DNA of 6,302 nt from an uncultured Gemella sp. (GCA_938038035.1 CALHQV010000044.1:1-6302), one strand, 5' to 3'; counted from the first letter of the stretch, positions 1-5,934 are shown. Notes: generated from the sequence alone by a model not told the origin. Program-made: numbers and translations.

Positions 1-242
1 ATCATGATTTCTAATTTAATTTTTCTTAAAAGCATCCAAATAATTCTACTCTTTAAAATTTTTTTAAATAACGGTATAATTTTCCCTAAAAATTGAAAAA
101 TACTCTCCATAAAAGAAATTATCAACACAATTTATTTCACAATACATAAATACGACACACAAACTCAATATCATTTTATAAAGTAACTCCAAACTTTTAG
201 AAAAGAAGCTCATAATGTTCACACAAAATACTTAAACGCATC
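1..242. other. AT-rich stretch with no confident gene
   Basis: This is very AT-rich DNA to the left of the terminator of the minus-strand operon. Three short open frames exist. On the minus strand, 64-213 could encode 49 residues, and a frame starting at ATG 108-110 stays open through the left edge (36 codons, with a basic, hydrophobic beginning MESIFQFLGKIIPLFKKILK). On the plus strand, 4-96 could encode 30 residues. None has a recognisable ribosome binding site, and open frames this short arise by chance, so I do not call any of them a gene. The minus-strand frame at the edge is the only one that could continue into a real gene outside the window. Confidence 0.5.
52..80 (+). promoter_or_regulatory. 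Possible plus-strand promoter (weak)
   Basis: A perfect TATAAT (75-80) lies 17 bases after TTTAAA (52-57), a poor match to TTGACA. If real, it would produce an RNA of roughly 220 bases ending at the plus-strand terminator at 277-310, with no credible reading frame inside. TATAAT is expected often by chance in DNA this AT-rich, so the call rests mainly on there being a good terminator downstream on the same strand with no plus-strand gene in the window to explain it. Confidence 0.2.
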
Positions 243-268
243 AAAAAAAGCCGGACCTCAGTCCAGCT
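243..268 (-). terminator. Intrinsic terminator of the membrane/soluble two-gene operon
   Basis: Read on the minus strand, AGCTGGAC (268-261), loop TGAG and GTCCGGCT (256-249) form an 8-bp stem with one G-T pair, followed by a run of seven T (249-243). It lies about 90 bases beyond the stop of the 359-928 gene and is the natural end of that operon. Confidence 0.8.
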
Positions 269-276
269 CAGAATGA

Positions 277-310
277 AGACCAACATCAAAAATGATGTTG
301 GTCTTTTTTT
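277..310 (+). terminator. Strong plus-strand intrinsic terminator
   Basis: AGACCAACATCA (277-288), an AAAA loop and TGATGTTGGTCT (293-304) form a perfect 12-bp stem, followed on the plus strand by seven T (304-310). On the minus strand the same hairpin has no T-tract after it, so it works only for plus-strand transcription, that is, for a transcript coming from the left. It is 8 bases from the minus-strand terminator at 243-268, so the two insulate convergent transcripts. No plus-strand gene is visible in the window to use it. Confidence 0.75.
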
Positions 311-358
311 ATATTCACACTTAGCATCACTATATGCTATCCTTAGCTAGTCCTATGA

Positions 359-928
359 TTATTGTGCAGGTCTCAAGGTTGCTGCTACTGTTCTGATAGA
401 ACTTTGTGTATAGTCATCATGTCTTTCTTCTTCTGTGATTACACGAGGTTTTGGAAAGTTCTCGATAGGCTTTTCATGTTCTTGGGCTTGCTTTTTAGCT
501 TGTTCAAGTCGTTGGTGTTGAGCTTCTGGACCCCAGTCTTTGTCTGCAGCAATCTCAGAGACCATAAAGGCACTATATCGATATGCCTCTGGAACAATCG
601 TCTGGATTTGTTCTTTAGTGAAGCGGTCTCCCTCACTATAATCGACGACATCCCAAATTATTCCGCCATTGTCATCTTCTCGTGCTGCAAGGAAATGTTC
701 ACATCCAATAGGATTTGATAGGTTGATCATAAAGAGTTCTTCAGACCATTCTCCAGTCATTACAGCATCAATAAATGTTTTATATTCATCGTCCGAGGCA
801 AAATTTAGATGCCCATCCTTTTCAGCTTTTTGAGCTTTACATAGTACCTCAAAACGTTCCTGGTATAGAGAGAAATTGTACTGCTTCAAAAAACTTGCTT
901 GTTCCGTTGTTAAAATATTTTTCTTCAT
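359..928 (-). CDS. Unrecognised acidic soluble protein, second gene of operon
   Basis: This encodes 189 residues of unknown function, and I do not recognise the family. There is no signal peptide or membrane segment, so a cytoplasmic location is likely. Residues 1-35 look helical, and the middle (about 45-130) is acidic and rich in Trp, Tyr and Phe, with stretches such as GEWSEELFMINL and GGIIWDVVDYSEGDRFTKEQ that suggest a compact alpha/beta fold. Residues 132-170 are a charged Gln/Glu/Lys-rich segment that may form a helix, followed by a polar tail. The ATG start is supported by AGAGG 8 bases upstream (AAGAGGTAATCACG-ATG). The gene begins 12 bases after the stop of the upstream membrane-protein gene, so the two are surely co-transcribed and possibly translationally linked. 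The product may be a cytoplasmic partner of that membrane protein, but this is inferred only from adjacency. Confidence 0.85.
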   Translation of the reverse strand: MKKNILTTEQASFLKQYNFSLYQERFEVLCKAQKAEKDGHLNFASDDEYKTFIDAVMTGEWSEELFMINLSNPIGCEHFLAAREDDNGGIIWDVVDYSEGDRFTKEQIQTIVPEAYRYSAFMVSEIAADKDWGPEAQHQRLEQAKKQAQEHEKPIENFPKPRVITEEERHDDYTQSSIRTVAATLRPAQ

Positions 929-940
929 CGTGATTACCTC

Positions 941-1594
941 TTATTCTAAGTTAAATGTCAGTGTTACTTTAGTCAATGGGATATGTTTAAACCCAAGAAA
1001 TCCGGATTTTAGCAAGACCTTGAACATTCCAGCTACATTACCCTTTGTGTCTTGCCTAAATTTTTCATCTCTGATTTCCATAAGTCCTTTAAATTCAGGA
1101 GTAATGCTACTAGCTATAGATGTACGCATAGAATCCTTTATATTTTCTACAGAATCAAATCGTCCTCTGATATTTGCATTGTGTCTATCGTCAAAAATGA
1201 TTTTATTGATTTGACCTTTGCTGAAGTTTCTTAAGGCAATAGCTACAACATAAGGAAGCGCAATCGCTAGTGTAACTAGTGGGTGTGTTAGAATATCAAA
1301 CACTATACCTTTTAGAGTGGTGATAAGTACGATATAAGCCAATGCTCCTATCAATTTAAAGTAATTAACTGACATCGTAAATTTATTTTTTCGATTAGCT
1401 AATAACAAACCAATACATACATAAACTACCAGTAATATCAGGGCGATAATATGAATCGTCTTTGTTGAAACATTGAGAATATTGTTTGCTAATAACAGAA
1501 CTGAAGTGGCTGTTATAAATATGATTTCAAGAAAATAAATACTTTCAGCAAACCATTTCATCAGTAACATGAACATTAATTTATTATTTTTCAA
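941..1594 (-). CDS. Unrecognised four-helix membrane protein, first gene of operon
   Basis: This encodes 217 residues of unknown function. Hydrophobic segments at about 15-38, 45-67, 76-98 and 103-121 predict four membrane helices. A short basic loop (NRKNK, 67-71) lies between helices 2 and 3, and the basic residues favour a cytoplasmic side there. From about residue 123 a polar C-terminal domain of some 95 residues follows, with charged stretches (DDRHNANIRGRFDS; EIRDEKFRQDTKG), probably cytoplasmic. No catalytic or transport motif is visible. The start is TTG at 1592-1594, chosen because GAAGG lies 7 bases upstream; the first in-frame ATG (codon 7) has no ribosome site. It is the first gene after a promoter with TATAAT at 1711-1716 and is followed 12 bases later by the 359-928 gene. 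The promoter shares an upstream box with the adhesin operon promoter, so a cell-surface or envelope-related role is possible but unproven. Confidence 0.85.
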   Translation of the reverse strand: MKNNKLMFMLLMKWFAESIYFLEIIFITATSVLLLANNILNVSTKTIHIIALILLVVYVCIGLLLANRKNKFTMSVNYFKLIGALAYIVLITTLKGIVFDILTHPLVTLAIALPYVVAIALRNFSKGQINKIIFDDRHNANIRGRFDSVENIKDSMRTSIASSITPEFKGLMEIRDEKFRQDTKGNVAGMFKVLLKSGFLGFKHIPLTKVTLTFNLE

Positions 1595-1601
1595 ATAGAT
1601 A

Positions 1602-1610
1602 CCTTCTTTC
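1602..1610 (-). promoter_or_regulatory. Ribosome binding site that decides a TTG start
   Basis: The minus strand reads GAAAGAAGG, then 7 bases, then TTG (1594-1592). The purine-rich core and its spacing are near ideal. This is the reason for placing the start of the membrane protein at TTG and not at the internal ATG six codons later, which has only an A/T-rich leader. Confidence 0.7.
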
Positions 1611-1710
1611 TACCTATATGGTCTTGATTTCATAAGTTCATAATTATATAAATTATCAGTTCTCATATAAGCAATAACTTCCTTCCTAGTTTGTTTTAAA
1701 GTACTTCTTT

Positions 1711-1739
1711 ATTATAGGAAAACAAATATCTATTTGTAA
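1711..1739 (-). promoter_or_regulatory. Promoter of the membrane/soluble protein operon
   Basis: On the minus strand a consensus -10, TATAAT (1716-1711), lies 17 bases after a weak -35, TTACAA (1739-1734). The weak -35 fits a promoter that depends on an activator or is modulated by an operator. It sits between the terminator of the adhesin operon and the TTG-started membrane gene, leaving a leader of roughly 110 bases. No attenuator or riboswitch is obvious in the leader. Confidence 0.65.
1722..1737. repeat. Perfect inverted repeat in promoter spacer (operator candidate)
   Basis: ACAAATA-GA-TATTTGT on the minus strand is a perfect 7-bp inverted repeat with a 2-base centre. It overlaps the end of the -35 element and fills most of the -35/-10 spacer. 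A site in this position would suit a dimeric repressor or an MerR-like activator. AT-rich palindromes also occur by chance, so this remains a candidate. Confidence 0.4.
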
Positions 1740-1751
1740 CCCAGTGACACC
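1738..1751 (-). promoter_or_regulatory. Shared promoter box, copy 1 (GGTGTCACTGGGTT)
   Basis: This 14-base element overlaps the first two bases of the -35 and starts 35 bases before the first base of the -10. It matches 13 of 14 bases of the box upstream of the adhesin operon (5852-5865), at exactly the same distance from the -10. It contains the odd-length palindrome GTG-T-CAC. It is probably a binding site for one regulator acting on both operons; I do not recognise which. Confidence 0.6.
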
Positions 1752-1755
1752 TCTT

Positions 1756-1784
1756 AAAAAAACACAACTCTTGTGAGCTGTGCT
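1756..1784 (-). terminator. Terminator of the surface-protein operon
   Basis: On the minus strand AGCACAGCTC (1784-1775), loop ACAA and GAGTTGTGTT (1770-1761) form a 10-bp stem with two G-T pairs, followed by a run of T (1762-1756). It lies about 60 bases beyond the stop of the LPNTG adhesin. On the plus strand a four-T run follows the stem, so weak bidirectional activity is possible. The promoter box of the next operon starts only a few bases beyond the T-tract. Confidence 0.8.
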
Positions 1785-1842
1785 TTTAGGGAATTATGAA
1801 TTTAGAATAGGGAAAAGGATTTTTTAAGAAGTGGGTGGTATC

Positions 1843-4383
1843 TTAGCATTCTTTACTACGTTTTGAGAAACCAAGCATACCTAGTGCAGTAGTTAGAACA
1901 ACTGTACCTACTGCAGCAATAGCTGAAGTTGATTTTTCACCAGTATTAGGAAGAACCTTAATAGCTTGTTGTTGGACAGGCACTTCTTCTACTGGAGTTA
2001 CTGGGGTAGAAGTAGGTCCGCCAGACTCTCCTACTGGTGCTGCTGGTGGTGTATCGAATGAAACAAGATTTGATTTATAGGCATTACCAAAATCAATCTG
2101 ATAGAAATCATTTTCTACAGTAGTACCTGCAGGGACTTGTAATGTAGCAGGGAGATTAACTGTTACATTATTATTTTTTAGAATGTAGTCTTGGTAATAA
2201 TCAACTGGATTTTTGGCTACCCAGAGATAGAACTCACCAGTTGGATTAAGTCCAGATTTTTCTAGGATCTTGTTGATGGCATCAGTACGTCCTTCATCCG
2301 AAAGTACGTGATACATATCAAATAGGTCTTTGACATCTTTGTTATTGCTATCGCGAATAGTAATAGCATCTTCATCTACAGTGAAGGCACCATCTTGCAC
2401 GTCATCGAGAAGTGCAAATTCGAGAGCTTTTTTAGAAGCGGCCATGTCTTTATATGGACTATAGTCAGTTGTCAAATGGAAGTTGACTTTATCATCAGAT
2501 GTCGTTTGGCCATCGATGTCATTTCCTTTTGAGTCTGTAACAGACTTATGTGGCTTAGGAGCTGTTGGCGTCTTGTTAGTGACAGTATCAGAGAAGGTTT
2601 CGTAACCGTTACGACCAGCTTTATAAGTATTATCGTAGAAACCGTTATCGTCCGTTGCTACGAACTTGATTGTAGGTGCTTCAAGAGCTTTACCATCGTA
2701 TTTGGCAGTAAATGTGTAGGTCTTAGAAGCCTCATCATAATCAACGTTCCAACCTTTAGCCTCATTTTCAGTCTTGTTGGCTTCGATATTTGGAACTTCT
2801 CCGAATTCAAGTGGATCACGAGTTGTCACAGTATCGCCAACCTTTGCATTGGCAAAGATGTTTCCGTTATTCAAAACATAGGTATGTTCATCATTTTTAG
2901 GAATCATCTTACCATTAACATTTTCACCGTCGCTGTTGAGGACAGTCTTAGTTACAGTTGGTTGATAATTCATACTGTAGTCATGATAACTTGCTGATGG
3001 AATTTCTGGTTTAACAGGTTCATTAACCTTTTTAACTGTAGCTGATGGTACAGTGTTTGGATTAGTGAAATCGAGACTTAACTGACCATGAGTATTGATA
3101 ATCCAATTATCATCGATGTTAAGAATTGGGATAATACCAGTAGTTTCGCCTGGTTTCAAGACATAGGACTTGTTAAGTGCAATACTACGATTGATATCTT
3201 CCGCAAAGCTTGAGTTACCATCGTGGTTTACTGAGTAAATTTCTTCACCATCAGTATAAACGTGGTAGTTAAGATTTTGGTTAACACCAGTGTTGGGACG
3301 GTTACTTGTGTAGGCATAGTTCCACAAATCGAGACTATTAAGTGTTACAGTGGTAGAACCGTCTCCGTTTGCAGCAGACGTGAAATTGACCTTCCCATTA
3401 AGAGTACCTGTACCCAAAACACCCAAGCTATCATTAGCTGAGTCATTCATATCGTGCGTGAATGAGAAGGTTCCATCCGGATTAACGCTACCATTTTGAA
3501 CCGAGTTACCATAAGTCAACTGGTCAACATTTTGTGTTGTTACTCGTCCGTCAACATTAACGTTAGCATTATCCTTCATAGCAGCATAATCTTTGTTAAA
3601 TTTGTCGATGGTTTCCTTGTTCGAAGCAATCTGCTTATTAACCTGATCAGTATAGGTGTTGTAATCACCTACATTTTTACCATCCCCACTTGAGATTTCA
3701 GTAGTCTCAGCTTTAATAAGACCATTACTATCTTTAACTGCTTTATCCACTTGAGTTTCAAGTGTGTCGTGAGCTTTGTCAGCTGCATCATAAGCTGATT
3801 GGCGACCAGCTGCGTCCTGGGTAGCTTGTTTGATTGTAGCTACTTGTTCATTTTGGTCGGCCTTGATTTCAGCTTGCTTTGATGCGAGTTCTTCACTTGT
3901 AGTTGGTGTCCCTTTATCTTGAGTAGCATCTTGTGTTACTTTAACACCACTGTCTTTGGCAGTAGCAACTGCATCTGTGACAGCTGTGTTGTCGATAGTT
4001 ACCTTTTCAGCTTCAGTAGATGTATTAGCCTTTTCAGCGTAAGCATTATTATCATTAGTACTTACTGGCTGTGTAGTAGCTACTTCTGCTACTGTTTCAG
4101 TAGGTTGTGAATCAGTAGTGTTTGTTGCAGTCGCTGTGGTTGTTGGAGTAGAGACATCTGAAGTCGCAACAGCTGTAGCTTGTGACATAAGACTGTCTGC
4201 GTTTGCATGAGAGGTCGCCACTGGTTCTGAATTTACAGGAGCCTCAGTTACTTCATCTGCGGATGCTTGAGAAGTTCCTCCAACGATTGCTGCAGCACCG
4301 AGTGCAAGTACACCTACTGCTCCATAGACTTTATTTTTACGAATAGAGCCATGTCCTTTCGTGTTATTTGAGTCTTTAAACAT
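1843..4383 (-). CDS. LPXTG-anchored antigen I/II-like adhesin, compact form
   Basis: This 846-residue surface protein is most likely an adhesin, attached to peptidoglycan by sortase A. Residues 1-42 are a YSIRK-type signal peptide (GSIRKNKVYGAVG, then a hydrophobic core and ASA before DE), a type linked to secretion at the division septum. Residues 43-125 are Thr/Ser/Ala-rich. Residues 126-270 resemble the helical A region of antigen I/II (AVATAKDSGVKVTQDATQDK; SKQAEIKADQNEQVATIKQA). Residues 285-445 form a beta-rich head of unclear family. Residues 470-605 and 606-780 are two domains like the isopeptide-forming C domains of SspB/SpaP (LFDMYHVLSDEG; GEFYLWVAKNPVDYY; FYQIDFGNAYKSN). A Pro-rich linker, LPNTG (811-815), a membrane helix and the tail KRSKEC follow. 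Full antigen I/II proteins have about 1300-1650 residues; this one lacks the long repeats and the large V domain. Its start has AAGGTGAT upstream and lies 18 bases after the upstream stop. Confidence 0.92.
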   Translation of the reverse strand: MFKDSNNTKGHGSIRKNKVYGAVGVLALGAAAIVGGTSQASADEVTEAPVNSEPVATSHANADSLMSQATAVATSDVSTPTTTATATNTTDSQPTETVAEVATTQPVSTNDNNAYAEKANTSTEAEKVTIDNTAVTDAVATAKDSGVKVTQDATQDKGTPTTSEELASKQAEIKADQNEQVATIKQATQDAAGRQSAYDAADKAHDTLETQVDKAVKDSNGLIKAETTEISSGDGKNVGDYNTYTDQVNKQIASNKETIDKFNKDYAAMKDNANVNVDGRVTTQNVDQLTYGNSVQNGSVNPDGTFSFTHDMNDSANDSLGVLGTGTLNGKVNFTSAANGDGSTTVTLNSLDLWNYAYTSNRPNTGVNQNLNYHVYTDGEEIYSVNHDGNSSFAEDINRSIALNKSYVLKPGETTGIIPILNIDDNWIINTHGQLSLDFTNPNTVPSATVKKVNEPVKPEIPSASYHDYSMNYQPTVTKTVLNSDGENVNGKMIPKNDEHTYVLNNGNIFANAKVGDTVTTRDPLEFGEVPNIEANKTENEAKGWNVDYDEASKTYTFTAKYDGKALEAPTIKFVATDDNGFYDNTYKAGRNGYETFSDTVTNKTPTAPKPHKSVTDSKGNDIDGQTTSDDKVNFHLTTDYSPYKDMAASKKALEFALLDDVQDGAFTVDEDAITIRDSNNKDVKDLFDMYHVLSDEGRTDAINKILEKSGLNPTGEFYLWVAKNPVDYYQDYILKNNNVTVNLPATLQVPAGTTVENDFYQIDFGNAYKSNLVSFDTPPAAPVGESGGPTSTPVTPVEEVPVQQQAIKVLPNTGEKSTSAIAAVGTVVLTTALGMLGFSKRSKEC

Positions 4384-4401
4384 TTTAAATAATCACCTTT
4401 C

Positions 4402-5787
4402 TTAGTTTGAGTACCATTTATCTTGTTTTACAGCTGTACGTTGAAGACCAAGTGCTGCCAAAATCAAGAATCCAAAGGTAACGAGTTTTGTTCCAGTTTC
4501 CCCTGTTTCAGGAAGTGTTACCATTTCTCCTGCCTCGGTCTTAACAGAGACAGTTCCATCCTCATTCACTGCTCCTCCTGCCTGTGAAGCTGGAACTGAG
4601 GCTACAGAACCATCGAAGTTTTGTACGACAAGATCACTATTGTTTGTTGAGACAACTTTATAACCAGTATTTGTAACGACTGGTTGACTAGGAGTCACAT
4701 TAAGTACAACTTGTTTTGTTGAAGGAGAAACGTCCCCTGGTTTAGGTGTTTCTTGAACATTCGTGTTGCTAACTTTAGGAGCTTCTTCAGTTTTAGGAGA
4801 CTCAACTACCTTGTTTGAAGTTGCTGCTGAAGTTGAAGCTACTTCTGTACGATTGTCTGATTTATGTTCAGTAGGCGTAGAAACTCCAGTTCCAATAGTC
4901 CCGTCAAGAATGTGAGGTGTACTTGTAGCTGTTTCAGACAGTTCTGGAGAAGTTGATGATTTCTCAGAAGATGTTGTTCCTTCGCTACTTGGCAAACTTA
5001 CACCTGTTCCAGAAGTTCCATCAGACACTTTAGGTGTTTCTGAACTTGTTGAAGAAGATTCAGCTGAAGTTGATGAGCCACTAGGTGCTTCAGAACTTGA
5101 AGCGTTATTCCCTTCAGTTGGTGCTGGAGTTGGTGTGGCAACCGTTGACCCTTTATCATTAACAGTATTTGTTGAACTTTCACTGCTACTGCTAGTGTTA
5201 TTTTCACTATTGTGGTTAGCATTAGCAGTATCCGTAGCGTTAGGCTTAGTAGGAGTTTCAGTTACTGTGTGTTCTGAAGGGGCAGGTGTTTCTGATGCAG
5301 TTGAAGTTGTATCAGAAGTAGCGTTTCCTTTACTTCCTTCAGAGGTGGCTGTAGACGTTTCAGCAGTTGTACTTGCATTTTCAGAAGTCGTAGGCGTAGC
5401 CTCAGAATTTTCGGAAGTTTTCCCTTCGTCTTGACTTGGCGTAGATACACTCGGTGTTGTAGGTGTAGCTACACCAGTGCCAGTGGAACCATCAGTTACT
5501 TTAGGAGTTACAGTTGCTACCCCTTCATTTTTAGGACTGTCAACTTTAGGTACTTCAGCTTCAGCAGTTGGGACATCTGTGGTATTGGTACCAGGTGTCG
5601 CTGGTGTTGATGAAGCGGGAGGGAGAAGTGTATCGGAGTGTCCAGTCGCTACAGTAGCATTATCTGTTGGTCCAGTTGGCGCATCAGTTTGGTCTGCTGA
5701 TACTCCATTATTAACCAAACCTGTTGCTACAAGGGCTGTTAAAAAAGCTCCAGATTTTAGGATCATTGAACGTTTGTTTTTATCCAT
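4402..5787 (-). CDS. Ser/Thr-rich LPXTG-anchored stalk-like surface protein
   Basis: This encodes 461 residues. An N-terminal signal peptide (basic start, hydrophobic 10-25, VSA before DQ at about 31) is ordinary, not YSIRK-type. Residues 41-340 are low-complexity and about 40% Ser+Thr, with Pro, Glu, Asn and Ala: an extended, possibly O-glycosylated stalk. Three 13-residue repeats (TPKVTDGSTGTGV and variants, at 94, 251 and 290) break it up. A short ordered-looking module (355-424; VVLNVTPSQPVV, TGYKVVSTNNSDLVVQNFDG) precedes LPETG (425-429), a hydrophobic helix (433-448) and a short tail ending KWYSN. No binding domain is recognisable, so the role (adhesin, spacer, mucin-like coat) is unknown. 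It is the first gene of an operon with the antigen I/II-like adhesin 18 bases downstream. The ribosome site AAAGGA is about 12 bases from ATG, longer than usual, which may weaken translation. Confidence 0.9.
   Translation of the reverse strand: MDKNKRSMILKSGAFLTALVATGLVNNGVSADQTDAPTGPTDNATVATGHSDTLLPPASSTPATPGTNTTDVPTAEAEVPKVDSPKNEGVATVTPKVTDGSTGTGVATPTTPSVSTPSQDEGKTSENSEATPTTSENASTTAETSTATSEGSKGNATSDTTSTASETPAPSEHTVTETPTKPNATDTANANHNSENNTSSSSESSTNTVNDKGSTVATPTPAPTEGNNASSSEAPSGSSTSAESSSTSSETPKVSDGTSGTGVSLPSSEGTTSSEKSSTSPELSETATSTPHILDGTIGTGVSTPTEHKSDNRTEVASTSAATSNKVVESPKTEEAPKVSNTNVQETPKPGDVSPSTKQVVLNVTPSQPVVTNTGYKVVSTNNSDLVVQNFDGSVASVPASQAGGAVNEDGTVSVKTEAGEMVTLPETGETGTKLVTFGFLILAALGLQRTAVKQDKWYSN
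4882..4920 (-). repeat. 13-residue repeat, copy 3 (TPHILDGTIGTGV)
   Basis: This encodes residues 290-302 of the Ser/Thr-rich surface protein and is the most divergent copy. It keeps TP, the DG pair and GTGV. It lies 26 residues after the end of copy 2. Confidence 0.7.
4999..5037 (-). repeat. 13-residue repeat, copy 2 (TPKVSDGTSGTGV)
   Basis: This encodes residues 251-263. It differs from copy 1 only in the T/S and S/T positions around DG. A Ser-rich run (230-250) precedes it. Confidence 0.75.
5470..5508 (-). repeat. 13-residue repeat, copy 1 (TPKVTDGSTGTGV)
   Basis: This encodes residues 94-106, near the start of the stalk. About 144 residues of Ser/Thr-rich sequence separate it from copy 2. 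The more ordered DG-x-GTGV pattern, in contrast to the surrounding low complexity, suggests a conserved small motif and not random drift. Confidence 0.75.
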
Positions 5788-5824
5788 GAATAAGCAATTT
5801 CCTTTCTTAAAAAATTACAATTAG

Positions 5825-5852
5825 ATGATAGCAAAAGTCATCCCTGACTCAA
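5825..5852 (-). promoter_or_regulatory. Promoter of the surface-protein operon
   Basis: On the minus strand TTGAGT (5852-5847) is followed after 16 bases by TATCAT (5830-5825). A TG one base before the -10 (TGCTATCAT) makes it an extended -10 promoter. It lies between the terminator of the right-edge gene and the Ser/Thr-rich protein, and would drive both surface genes. Confidence 0.65.
5836..5849. repeat. Perfect inverted repeat in promoter spacer (operator candidate)
   Basis: AGTCA-GGGA-TGACT on the minus strand is a perfect 5-bp inverted repeat overlapping the end of the -35 and extending into the spacer. Its centre is within about one base of the position held by the unrelated ACAAATA/TATTTGT repeat in the other promoter, so it may bind a different, operon-specific regulator. 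Confidence 0.35.
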
Positions 5853-5865
5853 ACCTAGTGACACC
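5852..5865 (-). promoter_or_regulatory. Shared promoter box, copy 2 (GGTGTCACTAGGTT)
   Basis: This is the partner of the box at 1738-1751, with one mismatch in 14 bases. It starts 35 bases before the -10, as in copy 1. Here it also lies within a short direct repeat, TAGG-GTGTCAC-TAGG. It is a candidate operator or activator site for the surface-protein operon. Confidence 0.6.
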
Positions 5866-5877
5866 CTATGAAAATAC

Positions 5878-5901
5878 AAAAAAAGAGCGTACTGCTCTTT
5901 T
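5878..5901 (-). terminator. Terminator of the right-edge gene
   Basis: On the minus strand AAAAGAGC (5901-5894), loop AGTAC and GCTCTTTT (5888-5881) form an 8-bp stem running into a seven-T tract (5884-5878). It is about 35 bases beyond the TAA of the partial gene. The A-run on the other side may allow some bidirectional use, but no plus-strand gene approaches it. Confidence 0.8.
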
Positions 5902-5934
5902 GTAATATATCTATGGATTGTATTTGATGTTTAG

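Noticed and set aside
64..213. Minus-strand 49-residue frame after the operon terminator
   Set aside because: No ribosome binding site, no recognisable motif, and composition typical of AT-rich noncoding DNA.
322..339. Short inverted repeat TAGCAT/ATGCTA downstream of the 359-928 gene
   Set aside because: Only 6 bp, AT-rich and without a T-tract; the proper terminator is at 243-268.
362..718. Plus-strand 118-residue frame opposite the acidic protein gene
   Set aside because: The minus-strand gene has a good ribosome site, tight operon spacing and normal composition; this frame is Cys/Phe-rich and starts without a ribosome site.
1738..1751. GTGTCAC box as a ComR-type competence box
   Set aside because: TGTCACT resembles one half of the salivarius-group ComR palindrome as I remember it, but the opposite half-site (AGTGACA) is missing from both copies.
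2548..2997. Plus-strand 149-residue open frame inside the adhesin gene
   Set aside because: It lies wholly opposite a well-supported adhesin gene, has no domain pattern or ribosome site, and its Cys/Ile/Val-rich composition is that of an antisense shadow.
5135..5434. Plus-strand 99-residue hydrophobic frame opposite the Ser/Thr-rich stalk
   Set aside because: The antisense of Ser/Thr/Glu codons gives Val/Leu/Ser-rich sequence automatically; the minus-strand gene has signal peptide and LPETG anchor in frame.
5477..5824. Plus-strand 115-residue frame over the start of the stalk gene
   Set aside because: It covers the minus-strand promoter leader and signal peptide region, has no ribosome site, and is an antisense shadow.
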